Of a DNA stretch of 64,000 nt, positions 28,801-51,743 are shown piece by piece. The notes beneath the pieces are model-generated. The model made no database searches, had not been told where the DNA came from, and saw only the letters and a program-made list of their open reading frames with translations. The stretch is from Channa striata (Eukaryota; Chordata; Actinopteri; Anabantiformes; Channidae): assembly GCA_033026295.1 (NCBI GenBank), contig CM065183.1, positions 21,491,202-21,555,201 of the forward strand, in the 5' to 3' direction. Made by a program: the position numbers and the translations under genes. Numbering within the stretch: position 1 is the stretch's first letter; each line of letters opens with the position of its first letter.

Positions 28801-31246
28801 ATCAGTCACGTCAAACATCTCACCTTCCTTTGCTGCCACTTGTAGAAATCCACCACGGTGTTGCGCAACTTTGGGACAAGGTCTTTCCGGATCAGGTTGA
28901 CGGACAGGTTTGCCTGTTCTGACGTGGAACAAGCAGAGGTCTTCAGCTTCGCGTAGAGCTCGTTAATATTGGACAACTCCTGCAGGACGACAAATCACAG
29001 AGAAACATCTTTGTTTGCAGGTTTGTCTGAGTAGGAGTGAATGCTTTCTCTTCACTTCTCTTCTCCGTGTTTACCTCCAGCAGCTCAACGCTGATCAGCT
29101 CCTGAGGACGACATGCTCGCTCCATAAACTTCTCACACAACACCTTCTGCTCAACCTTCCTCTTCTTCCTATAGACGAGCTGGGGAGAAAAAAAATCATC
29201 ACAGGGTATGAGGGCCCCACCAAAATTCCCTTTCTCCAATAATAATAATATTAAGATACTTTAAAATAAGATTATTTTCCTAATAGGCTCAACATTTGTT
29301 AAAAAACAGGAGCAAAAAAAAAGAAGATATTGGATGCATAGACACATGCGTTTTTACAGTAACTCAAAAAAAGGATGGTGACAAACTGTCCATCTGCACA
29401 GATTGGTTTGTCTCCTGTTTACATGCACTTCCTGTAGCAATTACGAGATAATGGGACATAGCCCAGGGGCATTTGTATGCTACCAATGAGCCAATGTGTA
29501 ACTCAGTAAGAAAGCGATTTCTCTGAGCTACTAATAAAGAAACTAAAACACTATTGAAGTTGATGCTGTTGATAACATGAATGTACAAGTCTAGTTCAGA
29601 TATGTTTGACATCTGCCTTATAAACAGGGTTTCTGTATAAATCCAAAAATGTTCGATTCATTTTACGTTTACTCATGTACAGATTCTAGGAGACTATTTA
29701 CAGTGAAAAATTATCACCATTCATTTATTTTCTTATAATAAACTATTTATCCAATATCAAATTAAAAATAATGTGCTGTTTCTCACACTCCCTACATTTA
29801 AAACACGCTGAAAACAGAACTCTCCCGTATCTTCCTTTGCACTTAAAAAAAGAAAAAACTTCTGCTTTTTTTTTTATGAAACAGAAACATTTCTTTGATG
29901 TGTTTCTCCTTACTTGGAATTTTTGCTTGCCTGTACTTCACTTGTAAATGTTAATGTAAGTAGCCACATTGTTGCCCTGTTTTACACAGGACACACAGAT
30001 ACAAGGTTTTCACTGTTGCAATGCACCTGTGTAGATTAACGACACGACCTACTCAAGCTGTGGTTGAAACCTTGGTCAAATCAGTACATTCTGGAAGCTT
30101 GCTGGATGGTCATCTGTATCCTTTTTTGCAGGAAGCTGACACCACAGCACTGACATTTAGGTCTGCATTCACTCAACCTTGATCAGTCCCATTCCAAACT
30201 ATCATTTGCTGGTCTAAAGAGCCTCCTCGCACAGTGAATGTGTGTATGGATGAAAGGCAGGCAGCTCACCAGAGTGGGCATGGCAGTGAAGTGGAACGCT
30301 TTGAGATACATTAGCTGGTGCAGGATGTAGATAGTGTCAAAGTGCTGAGCGTCCATAGCATCTTTCTCAAACTTTTTCACGTCCTCCCAGTCCTTTAGAG
30401 CCAGACGGATCTGCAGCCAGAGACAAGAGAAATACTCTATCTTAGACTTTATTGAACGTATGGCTGCATTAAGAACTGTGGCTGTGTCTTCTGACCTTCT
30501 CTGGGTGTGAGGTGTTCTGGCACTGATACAGGCTGTACAACAGGTAAAGTCCTCCCGCTCGGATCTGGAAGCTGAATGGAGGCAGGAAGTAGGTGAAGGC
30601 CGTGTCCAGAAGTAGACGACTGAACATGCGCTTCTCGTGATTCACAGTGCCACTGCAACACACACACAAAAACACCGGGCACATCAGGTTCAATGATCAG
30701 CTGACCTGTAATTACATATTAATACATCACAAATATGAGGATACAATTCACTTAACCTGAAGGAATTCAGTGATCATTTGCTGCTTTTTCAGCTAATTTT
30801 GAATAATTGCACACAGATTTTTTGGCGGACTGTTGGCTATTAAAAATGGAATTGTATTGGGCATTTTGTAAAATACACGTAAAATTCAACCAAACACATT
30901 ATTTTGTAAATATTTCATGAGCAGTTGAAACTCAAGTTTAAGTTATCACATGTTTACACAAGCAAATATATTTTCAACAAAAACCCCAAAAATCTTTTAC
31001 TGTGTAACTAAAAACAAGTTGAAGTTTACAGTTGCTTTTACACGCATCAATGGGAAATGAAAGAAAATAATAATAATATTTGGACTTCATATGACGTTTT
31101 CAAGTGTAAACCTACTAGAATATTTGTGCAAACTTCATCTCTCTCCATATTTTGGAGAAAATCTCGAAGCGGACAGACTCTGTTCGCTGGAAGCGAGTCA
31201 GCAGCTCCTCACAGTCCGACTTGACCTGTTTCCGACAATAGTCCAT
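25877..31246 (-). CDS. snapc1: snRNA-activating protein complex subunit 1 (SNAP43), 10 exons
   Basis: Exons in transcript order: 31116-31246, 30496-30652, 30270-30410, 29075-29179, 28824-28979, 27157-27207, 26582-26644, 26296-26434, 26053-26121, 25877-25917; 350 residues (human about 368). The start MDYCRKQVKSDCEELLTRFQ matches the family N-terminus. Recognisable blocks are YFLPPFSFQIRAGGLYLLY, LALKDWEDVKKFEKDAMDAQ and KAFHFTAMPTL. The C-terminal half is charged, with an acidic Asp/Ser exon (27157-27207) and the block RSRRHRQVEVD. SNAPC1 is a nuclear subunit of the complex that binds the proximal sequence element of snRNA promoters and supports both RNA polymerase II and III transcription. 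The last two exons are the least conserved. The tail KPKTYKKFKWSC is inferred from a polypyrimidine acceptor at 25918-25920 and phase fit. Confidence 0.93.
26871..26967 (+). repeat. Degenerate dispersed repeat in snapc1 intron
   Basis: Phrases such as aactgcttatcctgaccagg and ggtccaccctggacaagcc recall a common teleost repeat that contains a 'cttatcc...agggt...caccctggacaag' core. Short and diverged. Confidence 0.4.
27750..28720 (+). mobile_element. 5'-truncated non-LTR retrotransposon (LINE) fragment
   Basis: This lies in a snapc1 intron, antisense to the gene. Translation shows the C-terminal part of a reverse transcriptase typical of teleost CR1/L2/Rex-type LINEs: IGLITNDDETAYREEVQ, then KELIVNFRKEKRG, VSSFKFLGIHISEDLSW and KKAHRRLFFLRTLKENQ. 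The polypeptide breaks after that, but similarity resumes in other frames (FYRCT, a region around 28200-28340). An AT-rich 3' tail ends near the phrase actgcatttcgttataatgc. Frameshifts and truncation show it is dead. The clade is a guess. Confidence 0.8.
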
Positions 31247-32027
31247 CGCAGTGCTGCTTCCTCACGCAGATCTAAAGTGAAACAAAAACTCCTGTGGATT
31301 TTATATTTAATTAGCAGCTACATTTTAGATCAGAAAACGTTGGAATTTGGACTGAAGAAACGTAAACACACGATTCGACAACGAAAGTCGAGCGTTTATT
31401 GCGTCATCAACAGCCGCCACTGATGCCTTCAAGGTTCGTCGGAAAGCTTCAGACTTTGCATTTTCTTTGGCAGGTCACTTGTGAGTTTTTTTTTAGAATA
31501 TATATTTATTTAAAATATATTTGTATTTTTACTAAAGCGGTTATTAATGCCTGTGGTTGCACACCCTGTAAGACAATTATGCTTTTATTCTCATTATCCT
31601 ATGACTGTCATATTTTTTCCTTTGTGTTTTATTTTGACTTTGTAAGTCAAATTTTCACCGCCTTTTATCGTCTAATCGTGACGTTTAACCTCCCGTTTTG
31701 ATCTTTTATCCTTATTATTTTCTGTTGCAAACAAAAAAAAAATCACTGAATGTATTCTTACACTCATCCGCTGTATGTGAACGCACCACCCGGATATGCG
31801 TGACTCACGTCCTACGGAAGTAAACAATCCTCAGCTGACGTGGAGGCTACACTGCAGCACCAGTCGGACAAACTGGGCCCACTGGAACCAGCCTAACTGG
31901 TTTGCACAGACACTCGTCGCTTCAGACGCGGTCTGGTTTCGCAGGAAATCGAATGGACTCTGCTGACGCCGCCTGAACTCGAGCAGCAACTGACGGTTTT
32001 GGAAGAACAGCTTGTCCGCGCACTAAA
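31247..32027. promoter_or_regulatory. Bidirectional promoter interval snapc1 / yipf6
   Basis: The start codons of snapc1 (minus) and yipf6 (plus) are 781 bp apart, head to head. Near yipf6 there is a CGGAAGT sequence (about 31815-31821, ETS-like) and, just before it, a TGACTCACGT stretch (AP-1/E-box-like). The middle is AT-rich. Shared promoter use is inferred from geometry only. Confidence 0.45.
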
Positions 32028-33191
32028 ATGGCGGCAGCGGAGGAGGTCGGCAGGCCGTTCGCCGGACTGTCTGACGTCTCCATCTCCGAGGACATCCCGG
32101 TGGAGGGGGACATCTCCGTGCCCGTCGGCGCGCCCAGACGGGACGACGAGTTCTCCACGCTGGACGAGCCGGTGAAGGAGACCATTCTGCGGGACCTGCG
32201 GGCGGTGGGGAAGAAGTTCATCCACGTGCTGTACCCGAAGCGGAGCTCGGCTCTGCTGCGGGACTGGGACCTGTGGGGCCCGCTGCTGCTCTGCGTGACG
32301 CTGGCTCTGCTGCTGCAGGGCGGCGCGGCCGACAGCGACGACCAGGGGGGGCCACAGTTCGCCGAGGTAGGACCGTCACGTCCCCCGCAGAGACGGGAAG
32401 CAAACGGAACCGACTTTATTCCAACGTGGGCCTCGTGGTTTTAGTCCAACTGTCCGCTGGCAGTTACTTGTAAATCACCTCAGCCTGCTCGTGAGAAACA
32501 GCGCCAAGGATTTTTCTAAATAAAGGAAAGAACCTTGAACATAAAGATAGAATAAATACATTTCCTTTTGGGGGGGGGGGTGTCTCCTTATTGTGTTAGA
32601 CTCATCATTGTCTTAGACTCATCGTCAGTGTAGCAATGTGGAAACTCAACCTTCCACCATCTTTGTTCCGTCTGCAGGTGTGTGTGAGTGTGTGTGTGTG
32701 ATCTGCCTGCTTCCTGATCTGAACACATCACACACACACACACCTGTGCCCTCAGTGCTGTGCTGTGAATCCCACCGGTGTGTGATGAGTGTCAGGATGT
32801 GACCCAGCCTCGCTAACATGATGGACTGTGTTCTTCCCCCCAGGTCTTCGTCATCGTCTGGTTTGGCTCCATCATCATCACCCTCAACTCCAAGCTGCTG
32901 GGCGGCACCATCTCCTTCTTCCAGAGCCTGTGCGTGTTGGGGTACTGCATCATGCCTCTGACGGCGGCCATGGTCGTGTGCCGGATCGTCCTGCTCGGCA
33001 GCTCGGGGGTCGTCAGCTTTGCGGTGCGGCTTGTGGTGGTAACGGCGTCCTTCGGCTGGTCCACCTTCGCCTCCACGGCCTTCCTCGCCGACAGTCAGCC
33101 GCCCAACCGCAAGGCGCTGGTCGTGTACCCGGTGTTCCTCTTCTACTTTGTGATCGGCTGGATGATCCTGTCTTTTTCGCCGTCCCAGTAG
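32028..33191 (+). CDS. yipf6: Yip1 domain family member 6, 2 coding exons
   Basis: Exons 32028-32366 and 32844-33191, donor GAG|GTAGGA and acceptor CCCCCCAG|GTC, phase 0; 228 residues (human about 236). It is a Golgi/ER multi-span membrane protein of the YIP1 family that works in vesicle trafficking with Rab GTPases. The cytosolic N-terminus carries FAGLSDVSISEDIPVEGDIS. The block KKFIHVLYP leads into LLRDWDLWGPLLLCVTLALL (first membrane segment, about 83-97). FAEVFVIVWFGS, LLGGTISFFQSLCVLGYCI and FLADSQPPNRKALVVYPVF follow, and the protein ends MILSFSPSQ. These blocks are near-identical to vertebrate YIPF6. Human YIPF6 has about seven exons, so only one intron here is odd. The intron (32367-32843) contains a G-run and GT/CA repeats. 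Confidence 0.95.
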
Positions 33192-33436
33192 AGGTTAAGC
33201 AAAGAGCCGAACAGACAAAAATGAGGGATGTTTTCGAGGAGAGACAGAAGAGAGTTGAAAACCAGAACCGGCCTTTGATTGAAGATGAAGAACTACTGAA
33301 CTGACTGTTTCCAAGTTTCCACAGCAGCATTTAGACTCAAAATCTTTCTAAACTAACCGGACGCCTCCAGCTGAGGCTGTGCAGCAGGTAGAATAAGAGA
33401 AAGGCTTCATATTTTTCCAGTTTACTAGCTGTAAAT

Positions 33437-33442
33437 AATAAA
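33437..33442 (+). terminator. yipf6 polyadenylation signal
   Basis: AATAAA lies about 245 nt downstream of the yipf6 stop codon, in AT-rich sequence. It is the first canonical signal on this strand after the gene. Confidence 0.55.
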
Positions 33443-34484
33443 GTCTATAGGCTTGTATATAGAAATGCTCTACGAATGTTTGAACTCCAGGGTTATGATT
33501 GTTTTTCTTCGCTCGTTACTCAGCTTGACTAGGAAAACAGTTTAGCGACTTTAGCCTGTGTTTGGTTCTAGGCCCTATTTCAGTATGTTTTTTTGTAATT
33601 ATTATCATGGGGAATGTTTTTGATTTTGTTTGAAAGACGACAGCAGACAGATGCCACAAAAGGAGAGTGAAACAAATGACATGTATCAAATGTAAAATAA
33701 GGACGAGTGGCTCAGATGATTTAATTTAAACCCTTTAGTCTTACCAAGAGATAAATAAGATTAACAATAAGTCTACACTGTCTGATTGTGATTATTTTTT
33801 AATCAGTTGTAATAGTTTCTGTAAAATATCAACATAAGAAGAAACACTCACTTATTTTACACTTTACCGGATAAACCCTTAATGATCCTTACTTTACTGT
33901 AATAAATGGGGGAAAAACAGCATCAGACTCTAATATTAGAAAGTTGCGCGCAGTGAATGTGTGGGGAAAAAAAAGACATGAATAATTGTCAATATTCTGC
34001 AGTTAATTTTCTGTTGATGTACAAATTAGTTAATCAGTTATTGTGGCAAAAAATTGCAAAAATTCAGTGAATGCTGTTTCTGCCATGTGAAGATATACTG
34101 CTTTCATCCACCGTATATTGAAACATAAATTTAACTATAGTTTTTAGACAAAACAAGACAAGGAAAATGGTCAACACATGAGGCGGTAAAGGAAATAATG
34201 GCTGCTGGTAAATGTTTTGACTAATCATTGCAGCTCTAATTAACTATGGGGCTGCAGACGGTTAACTTAACGTAAAAGCTAGAAACATGAAAATTGTTCT
34301 TCTGGCCTAAAAAAAAACAACAAAAAAAACATCTCCACCACATCTAAAAGTTCCCAATTCTGTTGTTCCATATTTGGTTAATTATAAAGACTGAAATGGC
34401 AATTTTCCGTGTTACACCGGTTTATTTCTTAACCAGGTGTAGACGTGACAGTGGTATTGATTATCAAATTTAATCTGCAGTAAG

Positions 34485-34960
34485 TGTTAAGAGAATCTTT
34501 AAATACTCAAACTGGAGACGGTCATCTGAATTCTGAAGACAATGTCTCCTCCTTGCAGCGTGGGCGCTCACAGCATTTTTCCATACACTATGGAATGTAA
34601 CTGAGCTGATACTCCCCGTTTTCAGCTAGAACACTGTCATGTCTTATCTATTCTCACGGCCATGGTCTATGGGGATTCGTGGAGAAAGTTATCTGTGCAG
34701 ATATGCCAGGAAGAGATAAGTTACGTGGGGGTAAGTGAGACCTTGGGAAACAGACAAATGCCCATAGACCATGGTCATGGTCAGTGCGCGCACAAAAACA
34801 AGATAAGCAAGACATCACCGTGTATTAGCTGAAAACAGGGAGTATCAGCTCTGTTACATCCCATTCTGTAGCACATGAAAAAAATGCTGTGAGTCTCTAT
34901 CAAGCTGTGTGCGCCCACGCTGCCAGAATTCAGTTTGAGTATTTAAAGATTCTCTTAACA
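34485..34960. mobile_element. 476-bp palindromic (foldback) element
   Basis: The left end TGTTAAGAGAATCTTTAAAT is the exact reverse complement of the right end. Similarity between the two arms continues inward for about 200 bp each, through phrases such as gctgatactcccygttttca and ccatggtctatggg. A short central loop lies around 34680-34755. The arms have diverged by small indels. No open frame and no clear target-site duplication were seen. It is best read as a foldback or MITE-type non-autonomous DNA transposon. Confidence 0.75.
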
Positions 34961-35578
34961 AAAAGTAACAATGAATCTCATGCTACTGGATCTAGAATCG
35001 GAGATGTTATTCCCCCCGTGCCACAGAGCCCCAAAAACGGTCCCAAAACTATTGGAAATGCAGAGACAGGCTCGAGAAGTCAGAGCCCAACACAGTCAGT
35101 TTGGACTTTTTTCATGAAATCCACAAATACAATACAGGACATTTAACTACGTACTGTAGCAAAGGCCTTAGTTGATGAGTTCCTGTTTACATGTCACATT
35201 AATGTCACGTACTTCTGTTCCGTATTTGACTTGAATGAATGCACACATAAGGGTCCAAAGGTTTGAAGGTCTGTGATACTTTTATTTAAACCTGCAAATA
35301 ATCACAAAGTTTGACAATTTAAAGACACAGGAAGTTCTGATGTGTACAATGAATTATAAATGATATTAGATTTGGTTTGATTTCTCGGTCAGAAATCAAA
35401 CTGAAGCACACGTACTGTCAGCACAACATTGCCGATGGTGGAAAACACCAGAACTAAGTCAGATTGTCGGGGTTCTGTCACAGTCAAGGCAATACTGGAC
35501 TGAAACGGCTCTAACGGACTTTGTGGAAACTGGATCAGTCATCAGGAGGTGCATTAAATAAAAAAATTGAATAAAAAT

Positions 35579-35584
35579 TTTATT
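35579..35584 (-). terminator. Candidate polyadenylation signal of the chimeric gene
   Basis: AATAAA on the minus strand, about 405 nt past the stop codon of the DTD2-like block. An alternative is at 35281-35286. Confidence 0.35.
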
Positions 35585-35988
35585 CACAGAAAGACTGAGC
35601 AGCTGCTTCATCAGAAAAAAAAATATTTTTCATGTTTCACCTTAGAACCTTGTTCTAAATCCTCCAACTTACTGATTATTTCCATGAAAACAGCGGATCA
35701 GATTGTAAAACGTTCCTGTGGTTCCGTTTCTTTTCCATCAGAAGGTGTGTGTTTGCTGACTGCGAAATGACTCTCCAGAAACCACAGGAACAGCTACCAG
35801 TTCTGGACTGGTCTACATATGAGTGAGAAACTTCAGTTGGGCCAGATAGAGGCGAGACCAGGTTTCTGCCATAAATGAACAGAAGTGGACACTAAAAGGA
35901 ATTTTAGGAGGTTGTCAAACCTCCGTAGCAAATACTGTATGACAGTAGTTGGGAGTCTCACTGTGATGTTCAAACGTTCAGGTGGACG

Positions 35989-49106
<13,118 letters not shown>

Positions 49107-51743
49107 GTTCCGTTCGGTCCACACAAATCCCCGTTACACCGTCGTCAGCTTTCGACCAAAAATCTCGCTTCGGTGGGTTTTTAGCCAGCGGACCTCACGG
49201 GACAAAACACGGGACTTGTTCTGCTCCGTCGGAACCACCCGCTGAATTGCCCAGGAAACCCATTTCAAGTCGAACTAGAAGCTAAACGTCGCATCTGGTG
49301 GTGTGCAGGTTTAAGCTAGCTGCAATAGACTTTTAGCTTCCGGGGCGCCGACTTTCAAAATAAAGCTCGCTACTTCCTTTTATTTTCATCTGTTGGTCTT
49401 TTCTTTTTCAAACATTTTCAGGTTTGTCTAAAGGTGTGCAAGAAACATGTCAATTATTAAAGCCTCTCACAGGTTTACCTAATGATCCTGGCTGGATTTT
49501 GAGAGGAGTATGGATGGAGATTATGAGGAGTATGATCATTTATTTGCAGCACTCGCAGTAGATGGAGATATTATAATCTTTTTTTCTACTGTCTTATTTT
49601 CTATTCTGATTTCCTTCTTCTGCACCTTTTTGGCACTGCTTCAGGTTTCTTTCTACTTTTGGAAAGGACATTATTGCTCATATACACCTTTTTATTTTTT
49701 TGTTTTGCTTTTTTAAAAGCATCTACATGTAACTTTTTTAAAAAGCTGTTCTAGATGACATCATCAAACACTTCAAATGTAATAATCAGTGACAGAGATG
49801 TACTAAATTAAACAGTGGCCACAGAACATGTGTGACTACAGCTTGCCAATAATAGTTGTTTCCACTCATTTAATGTCTCTTTGTAGTATTTTTTGCGATC
49901 ACTTTGATTTGCATTTTGGGGTTATGTAGGGTCATTTTCAGTTATTGTTTGCCTTTCCATTTATTGTCCATTTCTGTGTGTTAAGGTTGTTTTGGGTTTG
50001 TATTCATTTGTGGATTTCTTTCGTTTCTTTGTTTTTTGTATTACTTTTAGCCATTTTGTGTCTCCTAGTAGTGGATTTCTAACATTTCAAAGTTCAAAGG
50101 TTTTTCAAGCAGAAAATGGATCAATCTGACGTGTGACCTGGAGTTTTATTATTTATATCATATAATGGGGGCATTAAATGTTGCCTCTGGCGATCATTAA
50201 TCCCCAGTGGGAAAATAACAAGCAATGCAGCAGCAAGTGTTTGATTCAAAATTTCTGCATTCACCCAAGTCCCAAACTTAGAGAAGCTAAGATAAATCAA
50301 GCAAACCTTTCAAATGATGTTACCTTTAACCTTATTTAATGAAATTAAAAACATTTGTGTTTTATTTAAAACATTGAGAACAATGTCATTTCTCATCCAA
50401 CACAAATCAGTTATCATGGAAAAACTGTACAAATAACAGTATGAGAGCGCGGAAACAGTACGCCTGCATACGAACAAAATGTCCCTTAAAAAATAAGCAC
50501 TTCAGTGTGTTCCATGGCTGCTGTCTTGCAGCATTGTTAAACCTGGCGTTACCTGCTTCCTCCGTTTTTTCAGCACGGCCCAAATCCACAGCATGCCTGA
50601 AAATGGCATTTTGGACAAAAAAATGATCTGCTCTGTGCATTTATACATTGCAAAGTGTAAAACTGTTAACTTACAGTGTCAGAAACTGTAACCAGGTGGA
50701 GCAGGAGAAGCTTCACTGTGGATTAAAATCTGAGTATTTTAATACCTCAGTGACATAAATAAATAAACTACCAGTCAAAAGTTTGGACACACCTCGTCTC
50801 TCTAATGGTTTTCCTTTACGTACCACATTAAGGCAGGAAATTCCACAAATGAACCCTGACAAGGCCACACCTGTGAAGTGAAAACCATGAAGCTCATCGG
50901 GAGAACGCCAAGAATGTGCAAAGCAGGTTTTAGTTAATTCAAACTTTTTTTTCACCACATAATTCCATGTGGGTTCTTTCATAGTTTTGATGCCTTCAGT
51001 GAGAATCTACAATGTAAATAGTCATGAAAATAAAGGAAAACACTTAATGAGAAGGTGTGTCCAAACTTTTGACTTGTAGTGTATGTGCTTACGTTGATAA
51101 TGTCAATTATTATAGAGGACAGAACATGTGAGACCTTATGTCACTTCTTGAAGGACAGATTGCAAACATTTTGCTGGTTCACAGCACTGAGGAAATGCTG
51201 CTTTCGCTGGTCTTGAGTGATAGTAAACTGGATGGTGAATGCGCCGTGGCTGCCAAAGTCACCTCGCAGCAGGAAGGTTCAAACCTCCACACACATGCCG
51301 GCTGATTGGCAACTTGCAGTGAGTTACAGCTGATTTAAAAACAGCTCTTTGCTAATCGAGACAATTCTTTTAAAAATAAAGAACGGAAACAATGAAAGGT
51401 TCCTTCAGACATTCCATTGGCATTAGAGCTGGATGTTTTCTTGCATGATTGAGGCGCAGTGAACCTGCTCCTAATTGTTTGAGCTGGCCATTACTCCGTT
51501 TTAGCTTTGTCAATTTGTGCGCAGTTGTGTGCTCTTCTATTCTTGACGTCATCCTCCAGTCATTGTCATATATTTCATTATTCTAAAGACTTTTAGTGCA
51601 GTTCAAAAAGTGAATACCACTTCCATTTATTACCAACATCTGTGATCACTTCATGTTTTTAATCCCTTCTCATTCCAGCTCTCAGTCGCCGTCTCGCTTC
51701 TGGAGAAATTCATCTACTTTCCCAGTTTCTCGTCATTCCATTT
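49107..51743. other. Intergenic region upstream of the chimeric gene
   Basis: The first 250 bases (about 49107-49360) are less AT-rich and include the likely promoter. The rest is AT-rich, with no supported gene; the short open frames have no recognisable domains. It contains a MITE-like element (50767-51080). A candidate polyadenylation signal for the F-box gene (AATAAA, complement of 51626-51631) lies about 115 nt past that gene's stop. Confidence 0.55.
50767..51080. mobile_element. MITE-like element with 28-bp terminal inverted repeats
   Basis: The left terminus ACTACCAGTCAAAAGTTTGG, continuing into acacacct, is mirrored at 51053-51080 by an inverted copy with one mismatch. Total length is 314 bp with no transposase. 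The termini match a type I recall as common in teleost genomes. I cannot assign the superfamily. Confidence 0.75.

Larger units (their letters stand above)
33443..35988. other. Intergenic region between convergent yipf6 and the THAP/H2C2/DTD gene
   Basis: AT-rich, with no supported coding exon. It holds the 476-bp palindrome (34485-34960) and the 3' UTR of the minus-strand gene. A possible AATAAA for that gene lies at the complement of 35579-35584, about 405 nt after its stop. A second lies at the complement of 35281-35286. Confidence 0.6.

Noticed and set aside
49510..49716. Short acidic then hydrophobic open frame (MDGDYEEYDHLF)
   Set aside because: The tail is Phe/Leu from a T-rich tract. 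No homology, no splice partner and no promoter features.
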